Shown one piece after another: positions 1-7,712 of a stretch of DNA of 32,632 nucleotides. Numbering within the stretch: position 1 is the first letter of the stretch; every line of letters starts with the position of its first letter. Made by a program: the position numbers and the translations under genes. The notes under the pieces are model-generated. The model was not told the origin of the DNA. It made no database searches and worked only from the letters and a program-made list of their open reading frames with translations. Source of the DNA: Muribaculaceae bacterium (lineage in GTDB: Bacteria > Bacteroidota > Bacteroidia > Bacteroidales > Muribaculaceae); assembly GCA_017935045.1 (NCBI GenBank), contig JAGBIJ010000034.1, positions 1 to 32,632 on the forward strand, in the 5' to 3' direction.

Positions 1-96
1 AGGACAAAATACATTTGCGATTTCGAGACCGCGCAATAATAACTGAGTTGAATAATTTTACACACAATGATAAAAAATAAGGATAATTTGCATTGT

Positions 97-190
97 CCGC
101 CGGATTTTCGCCAGAATCCGGCCGCGTCTCAGTCGCATAGCCCGCTATGCTCCATCGACTTAACGGGATTCTGCCTGAAAATCCGCCGCC
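97..190. repeat. Large nested inverted repeat (intergenic element)
   Basis: The outer arms are 97-119 and 165-190; they share GGATTTTC and AGAATCC blocks in inverted orientation, separated by a small internal loop. Inside lies a second dyad, AGTCG (131-135) with CGACT (156-160), and within it a perfect 7-bp hairpin, GCATAGC (135-141) and GCTATGC (144-150), around CC. The element is GC-rich in an AT-rich spacer and has no reading frame of note. It has no U-tract, so it is a poor intrinsic terminator. It resembles a dispersed palindromic intergenic repeat, but only one copy is in this window. The rest of 1-235 shows no recognisable gene. Confidence 0.7.
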
Positions 191-235
191 CCATAATTCA
201 CATTTGTTATTAAACAGCCTCTTAATATTATTCCG

Positions 236-946
236 ATGAAAGAGAGAGTATTCAGGTTCAAAAAGTTCAGTGTAGCTCATAGCCGTAGCGCCATGAAGGT
301 AGGGATGGACGGCGTTCTTGCCGGCTGTGCCGCCCGGCTTGCCGGCTCCGCACGCATACTTGATGCGGGCTGCGGCTGCGGCCTGATTGCCTTGATTTGC
401 GCCCAGCGGTGTGAGGCGGCTGAAATCGAGGCCATCGACACGCATTTGCCTTCTGTGGAAGAGGCCGCCGACAATTTTGCAGCCTCTCCATGGGCATCCC
501 GGCTTGCCGCACGTCATCTGGATTTCTGCAGTCTCGGCAAAGGGGAATATGACCACATAATTTCTAATCCCCCATTTTTCGATGCCGGAATAATCGCTCC
601 GGCCACTGATCGCCAGACAGCGCGCCATGCCGCCGTTTTCAGTCCTGTCTCGCTTATCGGCATTGGAGCACGCCTGATTAATCCGGCCGGCGCCGTCTCG
701 CTGATCTCACCGCCCGACTGGCTCGACAGACTCCATAGCCAGGCAGATATCTCGGGTATGGCTCTTTCCTATATATTATATGTAAAAGGTACGGTTTCCG
801 GCCCGGTCAAGCGTGTCTTTACAGAGTGGAGACATCGGGAGTACGCCGGACGCTGTGTGGAAGACTCGCTCGCCGTCGAGCGCTCTCCGGGCTGCTATAC
901 CGAAAAATACAAGGAATTAACCTCAGAATTTTATCTGAAATTTTAA
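236..946 (+). CDS. trmN6: TrmN6-like tRNA1(Val) (adenine-37-N6)-methyltransferase
   Basis: This is a 236-residue class I SAM-dependent methyltransferase. The SAM-binding loop is DAGCGCGLIAL at about 43-53, and the amino-methylase motif NPPFF at 111-115 identifies an N6-adenine methyltransferase. The N-terminal segment (FRFKKFSVAHSRSAMKVGMDGVLAG) matches the YfiC/TrmN6 family, which methylates A37 of tRNA1(Val) in the cytoplasm. The length is normal for the family (about 230-250). The start is the first in-frame ATG and lies directly in front of the family's N-terminal motif. The gene stands alone, with a 134-base spacer after it. The assignment to TrmN6 rather than another NPPF methylase rests on the N-terminal resemblance and is good but not certain. 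Confidence 0.85.
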   Translation: MKERVFRFKKFSVAHSRSAMKVGMDGVLAGCAARLAGSARILDAGCGCGLIALICAQRCEAAEIEAIDTHLPSVEEAADNFAASPWASRLAARHLDFCSLGKGEYDHIISNPPFFDAGIIAPATDRQTARHAAVFSPVSLIGIGARLINPAGAVSLISPPDWLDRLHSQADISGMALSYILYVKGTVSGPVKRVFTEWRHREYAGRCVEDSLAVERSPGCYTEKYKELTSEFYLKF

Positions 947-983
947 GAAATGCTGTTAAAAAATGTCAATTAATCAGTTCCTA

Positions 984-1015
984 TTTGTGGGAGACGCAAT
1001 TAATTATTACATTAG
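984..1015 (+). promoter_or_regulatory. Bacteroidetes-type promoter for the 1081 gene
   Basis: TTTG at 984-987 is followed after 20 bases by TACATTAG at 1008-1015, one mismatch from TAnnTTTG. Transcription would start near 1020, leaving a leader of about 60 bases before the ATG at 1081. Confidence 0.5.
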
Positions 1016-1080
1016 CGCATTAAACTTTTCAGTCGTTGATTGGTCTTAATAATATATAGTAAAGTAAAAAAGGAAAGGGT

Positions 1081-2286
1081 ATGAAACATAGATTATTGCT
1101 TTTGACAGCTGCTTTTTTGTGCGGAATATCTTTCGCCAATGCTCAGGATTATGAAGATGTATACTATAATCCCAAGAAGGCGAAGAAAGAGACCGTAAAT
1201 AAAGTGTCATCAAAGTCTGCCGCCGAACGTAGTTACATTGTGAACAGCGACGGTACGGTCACTTATATTGACAATTACGCGAATATACCCGCCAGCAATT
1301 ATCAGGAAGAACGCGATGTGGACGAATATAACCGCTTCGGCCAGACATATTACACATCGCCCATCGACACCATAGGCAGCGGTATTGCCATGTCTGAGGA
1401 TTTCAGCAACACGCAGAAGATTCAGAAGTATTATAATCCTACCATCGTGGTAGACAATTCCGATATTCTGGCCGATGTGCTGAACAGCAGCTACGGCAAT
1501 GTGAATATCATATACGCCAACGGTTATCCCACCTTTGGCCGATGGTCGGTAGGCATAGACGTATGGAATCCTTATTACGTATGGGGGGCGCCCTGGTACG
1601 GAGGATATTATGCTTACAGCCCCTGGTACGATCCCTGGTATGGTGGATATTGGTATAGTCCGTGGAACTATGGATGGTGCCATCCATGGTATGATCCCTG
1701 GATAGGTCCAGGCTGGGGATGGGGCTACGACTGGGCCTGGAGCCACGGTCCCTCGTATCACTATCGTCCGAACCGCCAGCCCACTGTAGGCGCAGGCGCC
1801 GGATGGTCAGCCGGCGCAAGACCGTCTGGCAGTCTCGCACACCGTCCTTCGGTCTCCACACGTCCCGGCGTCAGCGGGCGTCCCGGCGTTTCTGGAGCAA
1901 CCTCTGCCCATAGGCCTTCCGCCGGCAGCGGCTATGTCAACAATTCCCATAGGGTAAACGGCAATTCCGGCTACAGGGTAGACCGCACTCCGATTTCATC
2001 CGTACGACCTGCTCAGGGTACATCCACATATCGTCCTGCCCAGGGTACGACTTCCACACACCGTGGTTCCACTACAGTCAATCGTTCGTGGAACGGTACC
2101 GTAGACCGCGGAGCGGTATCCTCTGGTTCCGCTGTTACAACCCGTCCTTCGACCAACTATTCCCGTCCTTCCAATTCCGGTTCGTCTTACCGCAGCTCCG
2201 GCAGCAGCTATCGCAGCTCCGGCAGTATGGGCGGCAGCCGCAGCAGTGGCTCTATGCGCGGCGGAGGTGGCGGACGCCATCGTTAA
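1081..2286 (+). CDS. Exported protein with aromatic W/Y/P/G-rich centre and Ser/Gly/Arg-rich tail
   Basis: This is a 401-residue protein of unknown function. Residues 1-21 form a clear signal peptide ending ANA-QD. Residues 22-150 are ordinary and polar. Residues about 160-230 are extremely rich in Trp, Tyr, Pro and Gly, built on repeated PWYDPWYGG-like units. The remaining 170 residues are low-complexity Ser/Arg/Gly/Thr, with repeats such as RPAQGT(S/T)T, RPGVSG and SSYRSSG, ending in GGGGGRHR. Such tails occur in surface-exposed or matrix-like proteins, but no function can be read from it. The nearest neighbour downstream is an outer-membrane beta-barrel protein, which suggests an envelope location. 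A terminator follows, so the two genes may be transcribed separately. Confidence 0.8.
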   Translation: MKHRLLLLTAAFLCGISFANAQDYEDVYYNPKKAKKETVNKVSSKSAAERSYIVNSDGTVTYIDNYANIPASNYQEERDVDEYNRFGQTYYTSPIDTIGSGIAMSEDFSNTQKIQKYYNPTIVVDNSDILADVLNSSYGNVNIIYANGYPTFGRWSVGIDVWNPYYVWGAPWYGGYYAYSPWYDPWYGGYWYSPWNYGWCHPWYDPWIGPGWGWGYDWAWSHGPSYHYRPNRQPTVGAGAGWSAGARPSGSLAHRPSVSTRPGVSGRPGVSGATSAHRPSAGSGYVNNSHRVNGNSGYRVDRTPISSVRPAQGTSTYRPAQGTTSTHRGSTTVNRSWNGTVDRGAVSSGSAVTTRPSTNYSRPSNSGSSYRSSGSSYRSSGSMGGSRSSGSMRGGGGGRHR

Positions 2287-2294
2287 AATATCTT

Positions 2295-2340
2295 CAGGTG
2301 TGCCGCGGTTTATCACGGCGGCACACCTGATTGTATTTCT
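2295..2340 (+). terminator. Rho-independent terminator after the 1081 gene
   Basis: A perfect 12-bp stem, CAGGTGTGCCGC (2295-2306) and GCGGCACACCTG (2318-2329), encloses an 11-base loop and is followed by ATTGTATTTCT. The U-tract is interrupted. Confidence 0.7.
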
Positions 2341-2399
2341 AACGACCTCTTTAACAATTCTTTAAATTATATTTATTCATCAGCCTCTCATTATTGATT

Positions 2400-4049
2400 A
2401 TGAATAAACCTCTACTGCTTCTGGCTTCTCTCTCCATAGCTTCCGCCGCTTCTGCTCAAAGCGCGCTTGAGGGTTATGCTTTGGCACAGCCCGATCTTTT
2501 CGGCACAGCCCGCTTCATGGGTATGGGTGGCGCTTTCGGCGCTTTGGGCGGCGATATGTCGACACTCTCCTATAATCCCGGCGGTATCGGCGTATACCGC
2601 AGCTCCGAGATTGGCGCTACAATGAACCTGGATTTTCAGAACTCCGACATGAAATTCGGTAATTTTACGAATAAAGATAATCACACACTGTTTATGATGA
2701 ACAATGCCGGCTATATAGGCGCCATTCGTCTAAACAGCAACGTAATGCCCAATTTCAACTGGGGATTCACGTATAACCGCCGCGCCAATTTCAACCGCCG
2801 CTATTCCGGATATGACGGAGCTATCCCCAACTCAATGAGCAACTACATAGCCGGCATAGCCAACAGCAACGGCATCACGACCGGAGACGTTACCGAGACT
2901 AACCGGTTTGATCCGTACTATCCCAATGACGGTTATTATGCCGCTCCCTGGATTACAATTCTCGGCGCGTCCTCCCATCTTATCACTCCCGAAGGCAAAG
3001 ATTCCGATACGCGCTGGTACGGACTTTACGGCGACGGTACTTCCGGCACATCCAAGGTAACTGTGCAGGAGGAGGGCGGCATAGATGAATACAACCTCGC
3101 TTTCGGCGGTAATTTCGGAAATATCGTCTTCTGGGGCATGGATTTCGGAATTACTGATCTGAGCCTGACACGCAAGACACTGTACTCTGAATCGCTGGAC
3201 AACGCTTATCTCGGCGGAGCCACTGACTTCGTACGCAGCCGGGCCGACTGGGACATGTATTCATATTACAAGGTAGGCGGTACAGGCTTCAATTATAAGC
3301 TCGGCCTTATCTTCAAGCCCATCCAGGAATTGCGTCTCGGCTTTACTTTCCATACGCCGACATGGTATTCTCTTACGGAATATTTTTACGCCAATACGCA
3401 ATACAGCTATCCTGACACCAATATACCGTCCGGCTCTCAGCAGACAGGAGGCGGTTTTGAAGGTGTGAACGATGTGAATTTCCGCACTCCCTGGCGTTTT
3501 ATCGCAAGCGCTGCCGGAGTGATTGCTGACCGTATGATTGTCAGTATAGATGTCGACTGGACAGGCATGCAGTACATGCACTTCTCCTCTCCTTATTATG
3601 ACAGCGACAGCTTCGAGAGCGCTGTCAATCCCAGCGCAGACCCCTATTATTATACTAACAGCGACATAAAGGATTATTACAAGACATCCGTGACATTCCG
3701 AGCCGGCGTAGAGTACCGCATCAGCGACAACGTTAGCGCCCGCGTAGGCTATGCCCATGTCTCTGAACCGGTAAAGAGCGACGCCAAGGACAACAGACTG
3801 CCTATCTACACATCTTCGACCAACATGAGTCCGTCATACGAGTTTGACAACACTACGGACTACATCACGGCCGGTCTGGGTTACCGATACAAGCATTTCT
3901 ATCTGGATGCAGCCTACGTCAATCGTCGCAAGACATCTGAATGGCATGCGTTCTCTCCGGATATCGAAGTCCCCTCAGCTTCCGGCGCGCAGGCCAAGCT
4001 GACAAACTACGACAACCAGATAGTTCTATCGTTGGGATTCCGGTTCTGA
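2400..4049 (+). CDS. OmpP1/FadL-like outer-membrane protein
   Basis: This 549-residue protein has a signal peptide at 1-20 (MNKPLLLLASLSIASAASAQ). After it comes the motif region ALEGYALAQPDLFGTARFMG, GGAFGALGGDMSTLSYNPGGIGVYR, typical of the Bacteroidetes members of the OmpP1/FadL/TodX family (the plug segment with NPGG). The remainder alternates aromatic and polar residues, as in a 14-strand beta-barrel, and ends SLGFRF, with the C-terminal Phe usual for barrel insertion. Family members move hydrophobic compounds across the outer membrane; the substrate here is unknown. The start chosen is the ATG at 2400, because an upstream in-frame TTG at 2394 adds only two residues. A strong terminator follows. 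Confidence 0.85.
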   Translation: MNKPLLLLASLSIASAASAQSALEGYALAQPDLFGTARFMGMGGAFGALGGDMSTLSYNPGGIGVYRSSEIGATMNLDFQNSDMKFGNFTNKDNHTLFMMNNAGYIGAIRLNSNVMPNFNWGFTYNRRANFNRRYSGYDGAIPNSMSNYIAGIANSNGITTGDVTETNRFDPYYPNDGYYAAPWITILGASSHLITPEGKDSDTRWYGLYGDGTSGTSKVTVQEEGGIDEYNLAFGGNFGNIVFWGMDFGITDLSLTRKTLYSESLDNAYLGGATDFVRSRADWDMYSYYKVGGTGFNYKLGLIFKPIQELRLGFTFHTPTWYSLTEYFYANTQYSYPDTNIPSGSQQTGGGFEGVNDVNFRTPWRFIASAAGVIADRMIVSIDVDWTGMQYMHFSSPYYDSDSFESAVNPSADPYYYTNSDIKDYYKTSVTFRAGVEYRISDNVSARVGYAHVSEPVKSDAKDNRLPIYTSSTNMSPSYEFDNTTDYITAGLGYRYKHFYLDAAYVNRRKTSEWHAFSPDIEVPSASGAQAKLTNYDNQIVLSLGFRF

Positions 4050-4067
4050 CGTACAAATCATACCTAC

Positions 4068-4102
4068 AGTCAGCCCGGCCCCTCGACCGGGCTGACTTTT
4101 TA
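4068..4102 (+). terminator. Rho-independent terminator after the porin gene
   Basis: An 11-bp perfect stem, AGTCAGCCCGG (4068-4078) and CCGGGCTGACT (4087-4097), is followed by TTTTTAT. It separates the porin from the convergent methyltransferase gene that ends at 4109. Confidence 0.9.
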
Positions 4103-4108
4103 TTTGCT

Positions 4109-5323
4109 TCAAAGACTTGTACAGAGCAGCAGACAGATACTCCCGGCGGTACGAGTAGCAATCAGGTACTTATTGCCTCCTTCTTTGATTTTCAGTTTTT
4201 TTATGACTTGCGACGGAGTGTCGGGAAAGTTGCGGCAGACGAGGTTGAAGGCTCCATTGCTTAATTCGCGTGCGGCTTTCTTATTGTAAGGAAGCACTTT
4301 CTCTATGGCCATAATCCGGCCAGGAAAGCCGGTGGCCGCATAGTCTCCCACATAGAGATGGCTGTCTCTATCCAGTTTTGACAGCCCGGGGTAAACGTCA
4401 GTCAGGGACACACGGCTGATGACTTTCATAACCGAGGAGTTGGGGATATGCAATATCTGGCTCGTTTGCGGAAGGACGGCAGAAATTTTTTCGTATTTGC
4501 TGCCGTTGCCCCAGGGAAATGAAAAACGTGTGGCAGAGCCGTCTGAGCTGATATCGATGGCATGGACTGTAACCTCCTTTACAGTCTCCGCTCTCGTATC
4601 GCAGTCGCACAACAGCTCTTTGCACTCGTTGCGTACACTTAGTATATAAAGATTATTCAGACCTGGCAGTGAGGCCGTGACCGCATCTACGTCGAGCATC
4701 GGTGAAGCCTTGACAATCAGACGCGGAGCAGTACGCCTTATCAGAGGCATAGCCTGCAGAATATCGGGAGAACAGTCGGCGAAGCTGTATGTACGGCGGT
4801 TGTCGGCGGCACGCCTTGCAGGATCGGCGAAAACGAGATCAAATCTATCGGCAGAGGCATGTCGGCAGAGATAATCCACCGAGTCGCCGTGTATTGCCTC
4901 AAGCCCACTTATATTCAGTCTGGCTGCATTGTGGCGGACGGCTGCGATATGCGTTTCGCCGATGTCGAAAGTCTTTACCCGCCATCCGTGCCGGCATAAG
5001 GACATCGCGTCAATACCGAGACCGCAGGTCATGTCAAGGGCGTCGCCCGGCTGTCCTGCGATTTCGGCATGGAGTCCCGCCAGAATCTCGCCGGTGCATT
5101 GTTCGGCAGCGAGTGCGGTAGGGAAGACAAAGTCGGGGCAGGCGAGTGCCGCAGGCAATTTTGAGGAAGCCTTGCGTCGGGCCTCGATCTGAGTAATGGC
5201 AAAATCAATATCTATGTCATCCAGTGATTTCCCACTGTATTTCAGGCGCAGGGCTACCGGGTCGTCCTTTATATGGGCGGCTACGAAACGCATGGCGGCA
5301 GCTGAAAAAACACGGTTGTCCAT
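4109..5323 (-). CDS. THUMP-like-domain SAM-dependent methyltransferase
   Basis: This 404-residue protein has a helical N-terminal part (about 1-90), a class I methyltransferase core with the SAM loop ALDMTCGLGIDAMSL, the acidic residue after beta-2 (KTFDIGE), and FADPARR in the position of the catalytic D/N-P-P motif. A C-terminal region of about 100 residues corresponds to the THUMP-like domain found in this Bacteroidetes/Actinobacteria family. The substrate is not established; an RNA base is likely from the domain type. The start at 5323 (MDNRVFSAAAMRF) is preferred over the longer frame from 5359, because a promoter ends just upstream of it. It is divergent from the exonuclease gene. Confidence 0.82.
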   Translation of the reverse strand: MDNRVFSAAAMRFVAAHIKDDPVALRLKYSGKSLDDIDIDFAITQIEARRKASSKLPAALACPDFVFPTALAAEQCTGEILAGLHAEIAGQPGDALDMTCGLGIDAMSLCRHGWRVKTFDIGETHIAAVRHNAARLNISGLEAIHGDSVDYLCRHASADRFDLVFADPARRAADNRRTYSFADCSPDILQAMPLIRRTAPRLIVKASPMLDVDAVTASLPGLNNLYILSVRNECKELLCDCDTRAETVKEVTVHAIDISSDGSATRFSFPWGNGSKYEKISAVLPQTSQILHIPNSSVMKVISRVSLTDVYPGLSKLDRDSHLYVGDYAATGFPGRIMAIEKVLPYNKKAARELSNGAFNLVCRNFPDTPSQVIKKLKIKEGGNKYLIATRTAGSICLLLCTSL

Positions 5324-5328
5324 GGGCG

Positions 5329-5360
5329 CAAATTTACGAAATTTTAGTGTGATTAACAAT
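5329..5360 (-). promoter_or_regulatory. Promoter of the THUMP-like methyltransferase, apparently leaderless
   Basis: Read on the minus strand, ATTG (5360-5357) is followed after 20 bases by TAAATTTG (5336-5329). Only five bases separate this -7 box from the ATG at 5323, so the transcript would begin at or near the start codon. Confidence 0.65.
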
Positions 5361-5400
5361 TATTGATGAATGAATATCTCCCTATCTGAGTGGAAATGAG

Positions 5401-5408
5401 TAATTTTG
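5401..5408 (+). promoter_or_regulatory. -7 promoter box of the exonuclease gene
   Basis: TAATTTTG matches TAnnTTTG exactly and lies four bases before the ATG at 5413, again suggesting a leaderless message. No convincing TTTG -33 box is at the usual distance. Confidence 0.5.
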
Positions 5409-5412
5409 CGAC

Positions 5413-5907
5413 ATGAAAGATTTCGCAGCCATAGATTTTGAGACAGCCAACGGTTGCCGGTCGAGCGTATGTAGTGTAGGAGTCGTGATAGTGCGCGACG
5501 GTGTCGTAGCCGACCGCTTCTACAGCCTTATACACCCGGTGCCTAATTATTATAATGCCTTGAATACAGGGATACATGGTCTGACCCGTGAGGACACGGA
5601 CAGTGCCGATTATTTTCCGGAAGTATGGGCTTCGGTAGCCCGCAGAATAGAGGGACTGCCGCTGGTGGCCCACAACAGCGCGTTTGACGAAGGGTGCCTT
5701 AAGGCGGCATTCCAAAGGTTCGAGCTGGACTACCCGGGCTACGAATTTCATTGTACATGCCGGGCCTCTCGACGCTTTTTCGGACATCGGCTCGTAAACT
5801 ATCGTCTCCCGACCGTTGCGCGCGAATGTGGATATGATATGGAAAATCATCATCACGCGTTATGTGACGCTGAAGCCGCGGCGATGATCGCGCTGAAGAT
5901 ACTTTAG
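5413..5907 (+). CDS. DnaQ-like DEDDh 3'-5' exonuclease
   Basis: This 164-residue protein consists of a single exonuclease domain. Exo I is AAIDFETAN with D8 and E10, Exo II is LVAHNSAFD, and Exo III is HHALCDAEAAA with the His and Asp of the DEDDh class. It would remove nucleotides from 3' ends using two metal ions. It has no polymerase or helicase domain, so it is either a stand-alone repair/RNase T-like nuclease or an epsilon-like proofreading subunit; the short length and presence of only the nuclease domain fit the small Bacteroidetes '3'-5' exonuclease' group. It is transcribed divergently from the methyltransferase. Confidence 0.88.
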   Translation: MKDFAAIDFETANGCRSSVCSVGVVIVRDGVVADRFYSLIHPVPNYYNALNTGIHGLTREDTDSADYFPEVWASVARRIEGLPLVAHNSAFDEGCLKAAFQRFELDYPGYEFHCTCRASRRFFGHRLVNYRLPTVARECGYDMENHHHALCDAEAAAMIALKIL

Positions 5908-5917
5908 ACTGGCGATT

Positions 5918-5950
5918 TTTGGATAGTATCGAAGATTTTTTGTAACTTTG
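5918..5950 (+). promoter_or_regulatory. Promoter for the amidase-mlaD operon
   Basis: TTTG (5918-5921), a 21-base spacer and TAACTTTG (5943-5950) fit the Bacteroidetes consensus. Transcription should start near 5956, about 45 bases before the ATG at 6001. Confidence 0.8.
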
Positions 5951-6000
5951 CAGACTGTAGGCTCTCATGCAAGGGCGTGCGCTCTCTCAAAAATATACTT

Positions 6001-7671
6001 ATGAATACTCATTTTAAGACATATTTACGCATACTGACGCTTATTGTCTGTGCGACATTGGGGTTCAACGGCGCATTGGCCGCTGACACATATACTGTAG
6101 TCATAGATGCCGGCCACGGCGGCAAGGATCATGGCGCGATTGACAATAATCTGCGCGAGAAGGATATAAATCTTGCTGTCGCACTCAAAGCGGGCGAGTT
6201 GATAAAGAAGCAGAATAAGAATATTAAGGTCGTATATACGCGCTCTAAAGATGAATATCTTACACTCCAGCAGCGAGCCGACAAGGCCAACAAGGCTAAG
6301 GGCGACCTCTTCATCTCCATACATACCAATTCTGTAGACAAGAAAAATCCTAACCGTACCACGGTCAGCGGCGCGTCGGTCTATACCCTGGGTCTGCATA
6401 AAGAGGGGAACAATATGGACGTGGCCAGGCGCGAGAACAGCGTCATGGCGCTTGAGGACAATTATGAAGCCAAATACAGTGGTTTCGATCCCAATTCCGA
6501 CGAATCGTACATTATCTTCGAGATGGCTCAGAAAGCCAACATGACTCAGAGCGTGAAGTTCGCCAACGAAGTGCAGCGGCAGCTGACCCACGTCGCCAAG
6601 CGAGGCGACAGGGGAGTGCGGCAGGCCGGCTTCTGGGTGTTGTGGGCCACCTCGATGCCGTCGGTGCTTGTGGAGCTCGATTTTATATGCAATCCGAATT
6701 CAGCCAAATATATGGGTTCTACTACCGGCCAGAAGCAACTCGCCCAAAGTATAGCCAACGCTGCGAAGAACTATTTTACCGCCCTCACGCAGCATAAGAA
6801 AAACAGGCTCAAAGCCAAGGCTGATGACGAGGAGCCGGATTTCGGCTTCTCTGAGGATGCAGATGGTGTGATGCTTGCTTCGGCTGCTCCCAAAAGCGAG
6901 AGAAAGACTACGGCTTCCCGTGCCAATACTCCGGCCGAGCGTACGCGTCGCCCCGGTGCCCGCCGCCGCCGCTCGGATGCTTCGCGCGAAAAGTCAGAGC
7001 GCCAGCAGTATGCCGTAGCCGTAATCCAGGAAGAAGAGGTATATGTGGACAGTACTCCCGATGTGGAGGAAACCTCAGCTCCGGTTGTCGTGGAGGCCAC
7101 TCCGGTAAAAGACAATAAGAAAACAAAAGAGCCTAAATCTAAAAAATCACGTGTGGCCAAGCCTGCGAAACGACCGTCGTCCACTTCGCTCGCCAAGGCT
7201 GACAACGGCAAGAAAGATACCGGAAAAAAGGATGTGAAGAGAGTCACGAAACCTGAATCCGCCAAGAAGACGATAGCCGCAGAAAATATCAATAAGCGGA
7301 CCCGTGACAGCAAACTGGCTGACAACAGGCAGAAGAAGACTGCAAAGAAGATATCTAAGCCGGCTACGGATAAAAAGAAGTCTGCCTCCAAGAGTGAGGA
7401 CGGCAATAAGAATGTATCGCCGGTGCGTCTGCAGAAGATGGCTACAGTGTATAAAATACAGTTGTTCTCATCTCCCCAGCTGCTTAAGGCCAACAATACA
7501 CTGTTCTGCGGTCTGTCTCCCGTCACATGCATCAAGGATGGCGAAGAATACAAATACGTCTATGGCGAATCGACCAACCGCAACGAGATATATCAGCTTC
7601 TGGCAGATGTACAGAAGGACATCCCCGATGCTGTGGTAATCAAAGTGAAAAAAGGCGTTTCAGCCCAGTAA
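6001..7671 (+). CDS. N-acetylmuramoyl-L-alanine amidase with basic linker and SPOR-like C-terminus
   Basis: This 556-residue periplasmic enzyme cuts the bond between muramic acid and L-Ala in peptidoglycan. A signal peptide covers 1-28. The Amidase_3 domain (about 32-265) has zinc ligands H39 (DAGHGGKD), E53 (REKDI) and H108 (SIHTN), and catalytic E225 (LVELDF). Residues about 270-478 are a disordered linker, first acidic and then very rich in Lys, Ser and Thr. Residues about 480-553 (VYKIQLFSS...YKYVYGES) look like a SPOR domain, which in other proteins binds denuded glycan at the septum. The start is the ATG at 6001; the in-frame GTG at 5977 would add a short stretch ahead of the signal peptide. 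The MCE gene follows after 41 bases. Confidence 0.9.
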   Translation: MNTHFKTYLRILTLIVCATLGFNGALAADTYTVVIDAGHGGKDHGAIDNNLREKDINLAVALKAGELIKKQNKNIKVVYTRSKDEYLTLQQRADKANKAKGDLFISIHTNSVDKKNPNRTTVSGASVYTLGLHKEGNNMDVARRENSVMALEDNYEAKYSGFDPNSDESYIIFEMAQKANMTQSVKFANEVQRQLTHVAKRGDRGVRQAGFWVLWATSMPSVLVELDFICNPNSAKYMGSTTGQKQLAQSIANAAKNYFTALTQHKKNRLKAKADDEEPDFGFSEDADGVMLASAAPKSERKTTASRANTPAERTRRPGARRRRSDASREKSERQQYAVAVIQEEEVYVDSTPDVEETSAPVVVEATPVKDNKKTKEPKSKKSRVAKPAKRPSSTSLAKADNGKKDTGKKDVKRVTKPESAKKTIAAENINKRTRDSKLADNRQKKTAKKISKPATDKKKSASKSEDGNKNVSPVRLQKMATVYKIQLFSSPQLLKANNTLFCGLSPVTCIKDGEEYKYVYGESTNRNEIYQLLADVQKDIPDAVVIKVKKGVSAQ

Positions 7672-7712
7672 TAACCCGAATTATAACCGTCTCTCCCTGA
7701 TATAAATAGACA

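Noticed and set aside
1-96. Partial gene at the left edge
   Set aside because: No frame with coding character runs in from the edge on either strand.
5977-6000. GTG start for the amidase
   Set aside because: It adds polar residues ahead of a good signal peptide that begins at the ATG at 6001.
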